Assembly: GCF_017948595.1 (NCBI RefSeq)
Contig: NZ_JAGFBV010000001.1
Coordinates: 186,001 to 250,000, forward strand
Length of the DNA: 64,000 nt
From: Flavobacterium geliluteum
GTDB lineage: Bacteria; Bacteroidota; Bacteroidia; Flavobacteriales; Flavobacteriaceae
Direction: 5' to 3'
The notes below the pieces were generated by a model that worked only from the letters and a program-made list of their open reading frames with translations, made no database searches and was not told the DNA's origin. This document shows positions 16,171 to 24,531 of the stretch, piece by piece. Position 1 is the first letter of the stretch. Every line of letters starts with the position of its first letter. Made by a program: the position numbers and the translations under genes.

Positions 16171-16887
16171 TTAATAATTCATCGGAATATCCATTAATAA
16201 CAACTCAGCGTCTGTATTGGCTTTGATGTTCAAAACGTCAGTTTCAGAAATTCCGATGGCATCACGAGTGTTTAATTCCTGACCGTTGATGGTTACATTT
16301 CCTTTTAAAACGAATGCATAAACACCATTGCCTTCTTTTTTTATTTTGTATTCAGATGTCAAACCTGCGTCAAAATTACCCATATTAAACCAGGCATCTT
16401 GATGAATCCAAACTCCTTCATCGTCTGCATTTGGAGACAAAATTTGCGAAAATTTGTTGTGTCTGTCTGCTACGTCTAATGTTATTTGTTGGTAACGAGG
16501 TGTTACATTTCTTTTGCTCGGAAACAACCAAATTTGCAACAATTTTGTTTGCTGATCGGCATTCGGGTTAAACTCGCTGTGCTGTACCCCAGTTCCGGCG
16601 CTCATTACCTGAATATCACCATTTTTGATGATTTCGGTGTTTCCCATGTTGTCTTTGTGGGCTAAATCTCCTTCTAGCGGAATCGTAATGATCTCCATAT
16701 TGTCGTGAGGATGTGTCCCAAAACCCATTCCGCCCGCAATCGTATCATCGTTTAAAACACGAAGTGCTCCAAACTGAATTCTTTCTGGGTTATACCAGCT
16801 TGCAAAACTAAAACTGTGGTAAGCATTAAGCCATCCGTGGTTCGCATTTCCTCTTGTTGCTGCTTTGTGTACGACTATATTTTCCAT
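16171..16887 (-). CDS. Pirin family protein
   Basis: A 238-residue bicupin of the YhhW/pirin type. The metal-binding segments are visible: FGTHPHDNMEIITIPLEG (two His and Glu), then GTGVQHSEFN. Upstream is the typical NHGWLNAYHSFSFASWY. Pirins bind iron and some have quercetinase activity. The physiological substrate is unknown, and links to redox stress are common. Promoter box TAAATTTG is at 16916-16923, with the yceI-shared element upstream of it. Confidence 0.94.
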   Translation of the reverse strand: MENIVVHKAATRGNANHGWLNAYHSFSFASWYNPERIQFGALRVLNDDTIAGGMGFGTHPHDNMEIITIPLEGDLAHKDNMGNTEIIKNGDIQVMSAGTGVQHSEFNPNADQQTKLLQIWLFPSKRNVTPRYQQITLDVADRHNKFSQILSPNADDEGVWIHQDAWFNMGNFDAGLTSEYKIKKEGNGVYAFVLKGNVTINGQELNTRDAIGISETDVLNIKANTDAELLLMDIPMNY

Positions 16888-16915
16888 GATCTATGTGTTT
16901 TATTATTCTATGGTA

Positions 16916-16923
16916 CAAATTTA
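16916..16923 (-). promoter_or_regulatory. -7 promoter box of the pirin gene
   Basis: The minus strand reads TAAATTTG, 28 bases before the ATG and 19 bases from the shared element. Confidence 0.6.
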
Positions 16924-16942
16924 CGACCAACATCACTAAAAG

Positions 16943-16964
16943 GCACTTAACCTAGATTAAGAAA
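16943..16964 (-). promoter_or_regulatory. Operator-like element, copy 2 (upstream of pirin)
   Basis: Identical over 22 bp to 15747-15768, at the identical distance (19 bases) from its -7 box. The sequences on either side differ between the two sites, which points to selection on the element itself. Confidence 0.75.
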
Positions 16965-17029
16965 GTTGCTGAGGTCCTGCGTTGAAGATTTTTTCAGGAG
17001 CAGTAATTTTAGTTTCAAAATACTTCTCG

Positions 17030-17100
17030 TCCTGCTATTCGCTATATCTATTGTTGCGAACCCCGCAACAATAGGATGCCGCTGCTATCAGGGCTACACT
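17030..17100 (-). repeat. Dispersed hairpin element, copy A
   Basis: Read on the minus strand it is GATAGCAGCGGCATCC, then an 11-bp stem (CTATTGTTGCG at 17048-17058 with 17064-17074), then GATATAGCGAATAGC. It is one of four related elements in the window that share the AGCGG...AGCGGAtAGC flanks but have different stems. Confidence 0.7.
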
Positions 17101-17154
17101 AGAAATTTTATTTTCATAATTAGTCATGTGAGAAAAGGTGCTAAGGGGTTAAGG

Positions 17155-17178
17155 TACAAAGTAACAAAGTGACAAAGG
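17155..17178 (+). repeat. Short ACAAAGT(A/G) octamer repeat
   Basis: Three units of the type ACAAAGTA/ACAAAGTG/ACAAAGGT in tandem, in the pirin to XRE-regulator gap. Confidence 0.6.
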
Positions 17179-17229
17179 TTTTAAAAACGTTGCGTTGTAT
17201 TGATTAAAAGACAAAGTAACCACACAGTC

Positions 17230-17331
17230 TGTCATCCCGACGAAGGAGGGATCTCCACAAGCAACTCCATAACGTAAATCGCCAATCTTTGTCGAGCTAC
17301 TCGCGGAGATTCCTCGTTCCTCGGAATGACA
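17230..17331. repeat. Dispersed inverted element with TGTCATCCCGACGAAGG ends
   Basis: The left end, TGTCATCCCGACGAAGGAGG, and the right end, GGAATGACA preceded by GAGATTCCTCG, are imperfect reverse complements about 100 bp apart. A half-length relative lies at 24312-24344. There is no ORF. Together with copy A and the heptamers it fills the 510-bp gap before the regulator gene. Confidence 0.6.
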
Positions 17332-17347
17332 AGATTGCGCACAAAAT

Positions 17348-17389
17348 CAGCAATCAGCAATCAAAAATCAACAATCTAAAATCAGCAAT
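17348..17389 (+). repeat. Decayed heptamer repeat related to 6751-6915
   Basis: CAGCAATCAGCAAT is followed by drifted units (CAAAAAT, CAACAAT, CTAAAAT, CAGCAAT). The unit is the same as in the 23-copy array, but it is short and degenerate, and lies at the 3' side of the regulator gene. Confidence 0.75.
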
Positions 17390-17397
17390 AAAAAACC

Positions 17398-18879
17398 TTA
17401 GCTATACTGCGTAATATACTGTTGCACCACGGCATCAGTATCTTCATGGCGTTTTTTCTTTTCGAGCGCAATCGGCGGAGCAGCTCTTTCTAAGCAATCT
17501 TTTACAGCGCAGGTTTCGCAGGTAACACCCACAATTCTTTTCACCAAAGGTTTGCCTTCTATAAATTTGAATTTCTTTTTCATAGCGGCATTAATCAAAA
17601 TCCCAACCGAAATACTTCTGATGCAATTTTCTACAAAAGGATCTTTTGTAGCCGATGAAAAGACCAAATATTCATTGCCACTATTTTCATAACTCGAAAT
17701 CTGAGCGTCAAAAAAGTGTGGTTTGTTTTGCCTAATGGCCTCATCTATAGTTTTTGTAGAAACCCATCTTCTGCAATAATGCTCGTTGGTTTCATTGGCA
17801 TGCGGTTCTTGTTGGTTGGTAATATGCAACTCTTTTTTTATTCGATATTTATCCGAGCCAATTTTGTGAGACATTCTCAAAAAGAATAAATTTTTCAAAT
17901 GAAAATCTTTCGGTAATAAATTGGTCAACCTCTGGTAAAAAGATTCTGGAGAAACTTCAAAACTTGCTATAAGAGCAACAAATTCCTCTGGATTTGGTTT
18001 TTCATTATTTAGGAAATTATTAATCTTTTCTACAACTAATTGTCTTGGCAAGAGTAGTGCTCCTGCAAAGTAAGAAGCATAAAAATTATGCAAAACCTGA
18101 TCAAAATTGTCGAATTTTATCCAGCTAAACGTTAATAAACGATCTGATAATTGCAAGTAATTATAAGCGATTTCTTTGGCTAAAACAAAGGCTTTCTGAG
18201 GCGCGTCGATTTCTGTAGAAAGCAATAAAGTCTTGCTTTTTGGCACATAAATCGAGCGCAAATCGCCCAAAGCTTCCTGATCTTTAAAAGCAATTTCTTT
18301 AATGGTATAATCGTATTCTTCTTTTAGGATAGCTTCTAATTCCTCAATGCTAATTTTCGAATTTAGATTAATTTGAAAGGAATTAGAAAATTCAATTACT
18401 TTCTGTTCTAAATCTTCAAAATAATTACTGTGCGCTTCCTGATACGAGCGTAAAGCAGCCAGAAAAAAACTTTCTCGGCTTAAGTTATAATGTTGTGCAA
18501 TTTCGATAATGGTACTAATAAAAGCATTGACTTTTGCGGGAGCATTGGCAATGATGTCAATCAAATCAGCCTCCTGAATACCAAAAAGCTCAAGCGGAAT
18601 CTCTTTTAAAATTCCTGATTTTAAGATTTCGCCAATCGGAGCGAGATTATTGTCGAGTTTTAAGGAAACCATTTGGTCATAACTGGTCTCCAAATGTTCA
18701 CACAAAAGCAAAATTTTATCGGTTTTTGGATATTTTTTTCCCTTTTCAATCTCGTTCAGATACGATTTTGAAAGATTTGTCAATTTGGCTAAGCCAAAAA
18801 GAGAAAGATTTTTTTGCGTTCTGATTTGCTTGAGTTTGAGCCCAAAGATCAGCTTTATATAGTCTTTTTCGATGTCCAT
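17398..18879 (-). CDS. XRE-family RamB/PrpR-like regulator (HTH + ImmA/IrrE-like + DUF2083)
   Basis: A 493-residue regulator. The N-terminal HTH_3 spans about 10-70 (LKQIRTQKNLSLFGLAKLTNLSKSYLNEIEKG). A long central region follows, with an IrrE/ImmA-like segment around 200-300 that lacks an obvious HExxH. The C-terminus has cysteines spaced as in VTCETCAVKDCLERAAPP. This is the layout of actinobacterial RamB and PrpR, which control acetate, glyoxylate and propionate genes; PrpR is reported to carry an Fe-S cluster and to sense short-chain acyl-CoA. Its position divergent to aceB-aceA makes it the probable glyoxylate-shunt regulator. Acyl-CoA sensing here is inference. Confidence 0.88.
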   Translation of the reverse strand: MDIEKDYIKLIFGLKLKQIRTQKNLSLFGLAKLTNLSKSYLNEIEKGKKYPKTDKILLLCEHLETSYDQMVSLKLDNNLAPIGEILKSGILKEIPLELFGIQEADLIDIIANAPAKVNAFISTIIEIAQHYNLSRESFFLAALRSYQEAHSNYFEDLEQKVIEFSNSFQINLNSKISIEELEAILKEEYDYTIKEIAFKDQEALGDLRSIYVPKSKTLLLSTEIDAPQKAFVLAKEIAYNYLQLSDRLLTFSWIKFDNFDQVLHNFYASYFAGALLLPRQLVVEKINNFLNNEKPNPEEFVALIASFEVSPESFYQRLTNLLPKDFHLKNLFFLRMSHKIGSDKYRIKKELHITNQQEPHANETNEHYCRRWVSTKTIDEAIRQNKPHFFDAQISSYENSGNEYLVFSSATKDPFVENCIRSISVGILINAAMKKKFKFIEGKPLVKRIVGVTCETCAVKDCLERAAPPIALEKKKRHEDTDAVVQQYITQYS

Positions 18880-18933
18880 AAATCAAATATAAGTATTAAA
18901 AAAATAATCGCCAAAAAAATATTTTACACATTT

Positions 18934-18947
18934 AGCGAACGTTCGCT
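18934..18947. promoter_or_regulatory. Palindromic operator in the regulator-aceB intergenic region
   Basis: AGCGAACGTTCGCT is a perfect 14-bp palindrome nested in a wider inverted repeat (TTTTACA ... TGTAAAA). It abuts the probable -33 TTG (18947-18949) of aceB. It is the likely binding site of the divergent XRE regulator. Confidence 0.75.
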
Positions 18948-18977
18948 TGTTTTGTAAAAAACTTTTTTCTAATATTG
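18947..18977 (+). promoter_or_regulatory. Probable aceB promoter
   Basis: TTG at 18947-18949, a 20-base spacer and TAATATTG (one mismatch from TAnnTTTG) at 18970-18977. Confidence 0.5.
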
Positions 18978-19041
18978 TGGTGTCGAAAGTATTGAACATC
19001 AATTTTCTATTAAAAATATTGAAACAGATAAATCAACCGCT

Positions 19042-20643
19042 ATGAAAAACCAATTAGAGATTACCGAGACGGCAATGGAATTTTTAGCCGAAAAGAAGCT
19101 TTCTTATCCAGCAATCTGGACAGATGAAGCCATTGCCTTTATTATGGATTTGCATCGAAAATTCGAATCGCAACGCAAATTGTTGCTTTTACAGCGCGAT
19201 CAAAAACAAGTCGAATTTGATAAAGGTGTCATGCCAACTTTTCCTTCAGAAACCAAAACCATCAGAGAAAGTAATTGGGTAGCGGGTCAAATTCCGAAAG
19301 ATTTATTAGACAGAAGAGTTGAAATTACAGGTCCGGTTGATCGTAAAATGATCATTAATGCATTAAATTCAGGAGCCAAAACCTTTATGGCCGATTTTGA
19401 AGACAGTACTTCGCCAACCTGGCAAAATTTGATGGATGGACAATTGAATCTGATAGATGCGGTAAACAAAACGATTTCTTATACTGATGACGTTAAAAAC
19501 AAATCGTACCAATTAAATGACAAAATTGCAACTTTAATTGTTCGCCCAAGAGGTTTGCATCTTTTAGAAAAGCATCTTCTAATTGATGGAAATCCAGTTT
19601 CGGGTTCGCTGGTAGATTTTGGTTTGTATGTTTTTCATAATCATAAAAAATTGCTCGAAAACAATTCTGGGCCGTATTTCTATATTCCAAAATTAGAACA
19701 TTACCTAGAAGCACGCTGGTGGAATACGGTGATTGATTCTGCCGAAGATTATTTGAAACTGGAGCGAGGAACGATCAAAGTAACGGTTTTAATAGAAACT
19801 ATCACAGCGAGTTTTCAGCTGGATGAAATTATCTACGAATTAAAAGAACATATCGTAGGATTGAATTGTGGTCGTTGGGATTACATTTTTTCATACATCA
19901 AAAAATTTCGTAAAAATCCGAAGTTTATCGTTCCTGATCGCGATCAGGTTAATATGACTTCACCGTTTATGAATGCGTATTCGAATCTAGTAATTCAGAG
20001 GTGTCATAAACGTGGGATTCACGCTATTGGCGGGATGGCGGCTCAAATTCCGATAAAAAATAATGAAGAGGCTAATGCTGTCGCTTTCGCGAAAGTAAAA
20101 ACCGATAAAGAACGAGAAGTTCGCAATGGCCACGACGGAACGTGGGTTGCGCATCCGGATTTGGTACCGTTGGCAAAAGAGATTTTTGATGCCGGAATGC
20201 CAAGTCCGAATCAAATTCACATCAAAAGAGAACACCGCAAAATTACCGAAGCAGATTTGATCGAGCCACCGATTGGAATTATAACCGAAAATGGCGTTCG
20301 TAAAAACATCAATGTGGGCGTTTTGTATTTGGCTTCTTGGCTGAATGGGCAAGGCGCAGCAGCATTACACAATTTGATGGAAGACGCAGCAACTGCCGAA
20401 ATCTCAAGATCGCAATTGTGGCAATGGCTCCAAAATAATGTGGTTTTGGATAATGGTCGAAAATTAGATCTGGCCTATTATCACGAATTGGCCTTGGGTG
20501 AATTTAAGAAAATTAAAGACGAATTGGGTGAGGAAATTTACGAAAAAAGACAGTTTCCTTTGGCCGAAAAAGTTTTAGAAAGATTAGTCGTAAATACTGA
20601 TTTTATTGACTTTTTGACGATTCCATGTTACAAATATTTATAA
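19042..20643 (+). CDS. aceB: Malate synthase A
   Basis: This 533-residue enzyme condenses glyoxylate and acetyl-CoA to malate, the second step of the glyoxylate shunt. It has the malate synthase A landmarks: [59 protein letters not shown] and [11 protein letters not shown]. Length matches the A isoform (about 530), not the 720-residue G form. It is first in an operon with aceA 34 bases downstream, under the palindrome-containing promoter. Confidence 0.97.
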   Translation: MKNQLEITETAMEFLAEKKLSYPAIWTDEAIAFIMDLHRKFESQRKLLLLQRDQKQVEFDKGVMPTFPSETKTIRESNWVAGQIPKDLLDRRVEITGPVDRKMIINALNSGAKTFMADFEDSTSPTWQNLMDGQLNLIDAVNKTISYTDDVKNKSYQLNDKIATLIVRPRGLHLLEKHLLIDGNPVSGSLVDFGLYVFHNHKKLLENNSGPYFYIPKLEHYLEARWWNTVIDSAEDYLKLERGTIKVTVLIETITASFQLDEIIYELKEHIVGLNCGRWDYIFSYIKKFRKNPKFIVPDRDQVNMTSPFMNAYSNLVIQRCHKRGIHAIGGMAAQIPIKNNEEANAVAFAKVKTDKEREVRNGHDGTWVAHPDLVPLAKEIFDAGMPSPNQIHIKREHRKITEADLIEPPIGIITENGVRKNINVGVLYLASWLNGQGAAALHNLMEDAATAEISRSQLWQWLQNNVVLDNGRKLDLAYYHELALGEFKKIKDELGEEIYEKRQFPLAEKVLERLVVNTDFIDFLTIPCYKYL

Positions 20644-20677
20644 AAATGCTTTACTAACCAACTTAACTATATTATTT

Positions 20678-21958
20678 ATGAAAACAACAGAAGACAGAAT
20701 TCAGGAATTGATTAACGATTGGATTACGAACCCGAGATGGAAAGGTGTTGAACGTCCCTATACGGCTACAGAAGTAGTGAAACTTCAGGGATCGTATCAA
20801 ATTGAGCATTCTATTGCCAAAATGGGAGCGCAAAAATTATGGAGAAAGTTAAAAAGTCAGGATTATGTTGCTGGTTTGGGTGCTTTAACTGGAAATCAGG
20901 CCATTCAGGAAGTTGATGCAGGCTTGGAAGCGATTTATTTAAGCGGATGGCAAGTAGCCGCCGACGCTAATTTGGCGGGAGAGATGTATCCAGATCAATC
21001 GTTATACCCAGTAAATAGTGTGCCGATGGTCGTAAAGAAAATAAATAGTGCCTTGTTACGAGCAGATCAGATTCAGGTAGTAAACGAGGTTGAAGATAAA
21101 AAAGATTATCTGGTTCCGATTGTAGCGGATGCCGAAGCTGGTTTTGGAGGTAATCTAAATGCTTTTGAATTAATGAAATCGATGATAGAAGCAGGAGCTT
21201 CCGGGGTTCATTTTGAAGATCAATTGAGTTCTGCAAAAAAATGTGGGCATTTAGGAGGCAAAGTTTTGGTACCAACACAAGAGGCGATTAATAAATTGAT
21301 AGCGGCACGTTTGGCAGCAGATGTTATGGGAGTTTCGACATTGATTGTTGCGCGAACAGATGCTGATGCGGCTAACTTATTGACCAGCGACGCTGACCCT
21401 AGAGATGCAAAATTTATTACAGGAGAAAAAACCAACGAAGGTTTCTTCTATGTTAACAGCGGAATAGATCAAGGAATTGCGAGAGGTTTGAGTTACGCTC
21501 CTTATGCTGATTTGATTTGGATGGAAACCAGTAATCCTGATTTGGTATATGCAAAAAAGTTTGCTGATGCTATGAAAAAAGAGTTTCCTGATAAAATGTT
21601 GGCTTACAATTGTTCGCCTTCTTTTAACTGGGCGGCAAAATTATCAGTGGCAGAAATGGAAACTTTTAGAGAAGATTTGGCGGCTATGGGATACAAATTC
21701 CAATTCATCACTTTGGCAGGATTCCATGCTTTAAATACCAGTATGTTCGAATTGTCTAAAGCTTACAAAGAGCGCGGAATGGCGGGTTATTCTGAATTGC
21801 AGGAAAGAGAATTTGCGTTGCAGAAACACGGATTCAGAGCGGTAAAACACCAAGCTTTTGTAGGGACATCATACTTTGATGCTGTACAAAATACGGTAAC
21901 TATAGGAAAATCAACAACCACGGCAATGAAGCATTCTACAGAGGTGGAGCAATTTTAA
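20678..21958 (+). CDS. aceA: Isocitrate lyase
   Basis: This 426-residue enzyme cleaves isocitrate to glyoxylate and succinate. The catalytic signature K187KCGH191 is present, with [12 protein letters not shown] and the substrate-binding YNCSPSFNW. Length is that of the short bacterial type. Together with aceB it lets the cell grow on acetate or fatty acids. A strong terminator follows. Confidence 0.97.
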   Translation: MKTTEDRIQELINDWITNPRWKGVERPYTATEVVKLQGSYQIEHSIAKMGAQKLWRKLKSQDYVAGLGALTGNQAIQEVDAGLEAIYLSGWQVAADANLAGEMYPDQSLYPVNSVPMVVKKINSALLRADQIQVVNEVEDKKDYLVPIVADAEAGFGGNLNAFELMKSMIEAGASGVHFEDQLSSAKKCGHLGGKVLVPTQEAINKLIAARLAADVMGVSTLIVARTDADAANLLTSDADPRDAKFITGEKTNEGFFYVNSGIDQGIARGLSYAPYADLIWMETSNPDLVYAKKFADAMKKEFPDKMLAYNCSPSFNWAAKLSVAEMETFREDLAAMGYKFQFITLAGFHALNTSMFELSKAYKERGMAGYSELQEREFALQKHGFRAVKHQAFVGTSYFDAVQNTVTIGKSTTTAMKHSTEVEQF

Positions 21959-21969
21959 TTCATAAAGAG

Positions 21970-21996
21970 CACGGCTGTTTAGCCGTGTTTTTTTTT
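21970..21996 (+). terminator. Terminator of aceBA
   Basis: CACGGCT-GTTT-AGCCGTG is followed by nine Ts. Confidence 0.9.
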
Positions 21997-22121
21997 GCCA
22001 CAGATTTCACAGATTAAAAGGATTAAAAAAATGTTGCCACGAATTTCAAGAATTCACACGAATTTTAATTCAATCTGTGAGTCAATATAATTCGTGGAAA
22101 TTTGTGAAATTCGTGGCAAAT
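21997..22121. repeat. Dispersed palindromic GCCACRRATT element
   Basis: The arm GCCACGAATTTCAAGAATT and the arm AAATTTGTGAAATTCGTGGC face each other, preceded by GCCACAGATTTCACAGATT. It is the same family as the spacers in the AraC-tail array (14487-15058). It is non-coding and lies between aceA and crp. Confidence 0.75.
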
Positions 22122-22131
22122 AAACAAAACT

Positions 22132-22707
22132 TTATTTCTTCAAAAGTCGCGCTTTCATTTTACTAAAAAATTCGGGTGTAACACCAATGAAAGATGCAAT
22201 TTGCTTTTGAGGTACTTTATGGACCAGCGTTCCGTATTTGGAGCAAAATTTCTCAAATCTTTCTTCAGCAGGTAAACTCAAATTATCCATTAAGCGCTGC
22301 TGATTGGCAACCAAAGAATTTTCGATTAAAATTCTAAAAAAACGCTCTAATTTTGGAATCTCAAGATACAGCTGTTCCTGATTTTCTTTAGAAATAGAAA
22401 CCACTTCGGCATCTTCTAAAACTTCGATAAAAAGTTGCCCAGGTTTTTGCGAAAAATAGCTGTACATGTCGCTCATCCACCATCCTTGGCAAGAAAAGGC
22501 AAGAACATGCTCTACAATATTATCATTGATAGTAAAGCTTCTCAAAATACCAGAATTCACAAAATACGAATGTTTGCAAACTTCTCCTGCACTAAGTAAA
22601 ATGGTTTTTGCTTTGTAAAAATGTGTTTCAGTTTTTGATATAAAAAGTGCTTGTTCTTCTGGAGTTAGCGAAACTAGTTTAGCAATATTTTCGAGAATTA
22701 AAGCCAT
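22132..22707 (-). CDS. Crp/Fnr-family transcriptional regulator
   Basis: A 191-residue protein with a cyclic-nucleotide-binding-like beta-barrel (about 20-120; GILRSF, HVLAFSCQGWWMSDMYS) and a short C-terminal HTH (KQIASFIGVTPEFFSKMKARL). It has no Fnr-type cysteine cluster. This size and shape are common in Bacteroidota Crp-like regulators of unknown ligand. Its ATG shares one base with the stop of the upstream DUF6370 gene (TAATG), so the two are translationally coupled. Confidence 0.9.
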   Translation of the reverse strand: MALILENIAKLVSLTPEEQALFISKTETHFYKAKTILLSAGEVCKHSYFVNSGILRSFTINDNIVEHVLAFSCQGWWMSDMYSYFSQKPGQLFIEVLEDAEVVSISKENQEQLYLEIPKLERFFRILIENSLVANQQRLMDNLSLPAEERFEKFCSKYGTLVHKVPQKQIASFIGVTPEFFSKMKARLLKK

Positions 22708-23024
22708 TATTTTTCTTTTATCAAGGTAAATGAAGTTGCTTTGAAGCGATTGTTCTGGATTTTTCCGGTAACAGAAGCTTTGCTAATAGCATTGCAAAAG
22801 CCATCTTTCGTATGTGCATCACCATGTTGATCGATTTTTGTACCATCAACAAAATAAGACTCTCCATTGATGCGAACGGCTAAATCACAACCATTGCCTT
22901 TCATACCAAATTGACATTCGCCGCAAGCTGCTTCTACGATTTGAGGTTTTTCTTTTGTTTTATTGTCTTGTGCCTGAGTTGCAATTCCGATAAAAAGGAA
23001 TAGTACAAAGAGTGTTTTTTTCAT
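22707..23024 (-). CDS. DUF6370-like secreted Cys/His-rich protein
   Basis: A 105-residue protein with a Sec signal peptide (MKKTLFVLFLFIGIATQAQ). The mature part has conserved-looking cysteines and histidines: ACGECQFGMKGNGCDLAV, QHGDAH and GFCNAI. This looks like a small periplasmic metal- or redox-linked domain. I believe it is the family called DUF6370, whose function is unknown. It lies 3 bases after purT and overlaps the crp start, so it is the middle gene of a three-gene operon. Confidence 0.75.
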   Translation of the reverse strand: MKKTLFVLFLFIGIATQAQDNKTKEKPQIVEAACGECQFGMKGNGCDLAVRINGESYFVDGTKIDQHGDAHTKDGFCNAISKASVTGKIQNNRFKATSFTLIKEK

Positions 23025-23027
23025 TTT

Positions 23028-24188
23028 TTATGAATTTACGGTTATTAATTTTGAAGCTGTTTTGGCGCGCTCTACCACATTTTCGATTGGAGTTCCTAAA
23101 GTATCATGACTTAATACAACGCCCATTCTGCGGTAAGGTCTTGAGGTTGGTTTTCCAAAAATTCTAAAGTCAGTTTTGGGTAAAGCGGCTACTTTTTCGA
23201 TTCCGGTAAAAGTAGGATTGTTAGAATCTTCAGAAGCTAAAATTACGGCACTTGCTCCAGCTTTTTCAAGTGTAATCTCAAAAATGGGAAGGCATAAAAT
23301 AGCACGTAAATGCAATTCGAATTCGTTAAAATTTTGTGTTCCTGCCAAAGTTACCATTCCGGTATCATGAGGACGTGGAGAAAGTTCAGAGAAATAAACA
23401 CCTTCATTAGTCAGGAAAAATTCTACACCAAAAAGTCCTGCCCCTCCCAAAGCTTCGGTAATTTTTTCGGCCATATCCTGCGCTTCGTATAAATCGGCAT
23501 CAGCAACATTTGCGGGCTGCCAGCTTTCCTGATAATCGCCACGCTCTTGTCTGTGGCCAATGGGAGCACAAAATAAGGTTGGATTATTGTTTTGTGTAAT
23601 GGTCAAAAGTGTAATTTCTGAATGAAAATTTACAAAAGCTTCAACAATTACTTCAATTACATCGCCACGAGAGCCTGCTACAGCATATTGCCACGCTTTC
23701 TCGATATCACTTTCGGTTTTAATGGTTGATTGCCCTTTTCCCGAAGAAGACATTAAAGGTTTTACCACACATGGCATTCCGACTTCCTGCACGGCTTTTT
23801 GCAATTCTTCGGCAGAAGTTGCGTATTGGTATTTGGCTGTTTTTAGTCCGAGTTCTTTTGAAGCTAAATCACGAATGGCTTTACGATTCATGGTAAAGTT
23901 GGCCGCTTTCGCTGAAGGGACTACGGTTATACCTTGTTTTTCGTAATCATAAAATCGTTCGGTGCGAATGGCTTCTATTTCGGGAACGATAAAATCGGGT
24001 TTATGTTTGGCAACAATTCGGTCAAGAGCTTCGCCATCGAGCATGTTAATGACTTCAAAACCGTGCGCAACCTGCATTGCGGGAGCATTTTCGTAACTAT
24101 CAACTGCAATTATGGTCTGTCCGATTCGTTGTGCGGCAATGAGAAATTCTTTGCCTAATTCCCCTGAACCTAGAAGTAGTATTTTCAT
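23028..24188 (-). CDS. purT: Formate-dependent phosphoribosylglycinamide formyltransferase
   Basis: PurT, an ATP-grasp enzyme of purine synthesis that uses formate, ATP and GAR. I chose the start at 24188 ([14 protein letters not shown]) rather than the frame's first ATG at 24275: the extra 29 residues are basic, unconserved and derived from a dispersed CGCAAAG repeat. That gives 386 residues, the usual length. Motifs include [28 protein letters not shown] and [23 protein letters not shown]. It is first in the purT-DUF6370-crp unit. Confidence 0.95.
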   Translation of the reverse strand: MKILLLGSGELGKEFLIAAQRIGQTIIAVDSYENAPAMQVAHGFEVINMLDGEALDRIVAKHKPDFIVPEIEAIRTERFYDYEKQGITVVPSAKAANFTMNRKAIRDLASKELGLKTAKYQYATSAEELQKAVQEVGMPCVVKPLMSSSGKGQSTIKTESDIEKAWQYAVAGSRGDVIEVIVEAFVNFHSEITLLTITQNNNPTLFCAPIGHRQERGDYQESWQPANVADADLYEAQDMAEKITEALGGAGLFGVEFFLTNEGVYFSELSPRPHDTGMVTLAGTQNFNEFELHLRAILCLPIFEITLEKAGASAVILASEDSNNPTFTGIEKVAALPKTDFRIFGKPTSRPYRRMGVVLSHDTLGTPIENVVERAKTASKLITVNS

Positions 24189-24240
24189 TGTGGAGTTTTG
24201 TAATGTTCGAGTAGTAAAAGTAGCGAAAAATGTTTTTAAC

Positions 24241-24279
24241 CGCAAAGTTCGCAAAGATTTACGCAAGGAATGCAAAGTT
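24241..24279 (+). repeat. CGCAAAGTT-type short-period repeat
   Basis: Units CGCAAAGTT, CGCAAAGAT, CGCAAGGAA and TGCAAAGTT are spaced about 9-12 bp apart. They lie just upstream of purT and give rise to a spurious N-terminal extension of its frame. Confidence 0.6.
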
Positions 24280-24311
24280 GTTGTTGTGAGTTTAAAAAAA
24301 ATGAAGTTTAT

Positions 24312-24344
24312 TCTCGCGGAGATTTCTCCTTCGTCGAAATGACA
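24312..24344 (-). repeat. Half-element of the TGTCATYYCGACGAAGG family
   Basis: The minus strand reads TGTCATTTCGACGAAGGAG, then AAATCTCCGCGAG, matching the left end of 17230-17331. Confidence 0.6.
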
Positions 24345-24400
24345 ATATTGTGTAAATGTAAAATGTAATTATGAATAAAAGTTCTTGTTAAGCCGTTTGC

Positions 24401-24486
24401 GTGAGGGATAGAAGCGGAAAGCCCACAGCCTGACGAAGGAAGAGCGAGGACTTGTAGCGGATAGCCCGACCCTTGTGGTCACGCCC
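24401..24486 (+). repeat. Dispersed hairpin element, copy B
   Basis: GTGAGGGATAGAAGCGG opens it and TGTAGCGGATAGCCCG closes it. The interior stem is weak in this copy, and a GACCC...GGTC hairpin follows. Confidence 0.65.
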
Positions 24487-24493
24487 AAAATAA

Positions 24494-24527
24494 AAAAACC
24501 GACACTTTATAAAAAGCATCGGTTTTG
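24494..24527 (-). terminator. Terminator of the U32 peptidase gene
   Basis: The stem AAAACCGA / TCGGTTTT is followed on the minus strand by a T-run. Confidence 0.75.
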
Positions 24528-24531
24528 TATT

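Noticed and set aside
16966..17172. 68-codon frame with a hydrophobic stretch
   Set aside because: It runs through hairpin element copy A and repeat sequence; the frame is an accident of the repeats.
19987..20352. 121-codon minus-strand frame
   Set aside because: Shadow of aceB; no independent signals.
24189..24275. N-terminal extension of PurT from the ATG at 24275
   Set aside because: The 29 residues derive from a CGCAAAG repeat, and the family starts at [12 protein letters not shown].
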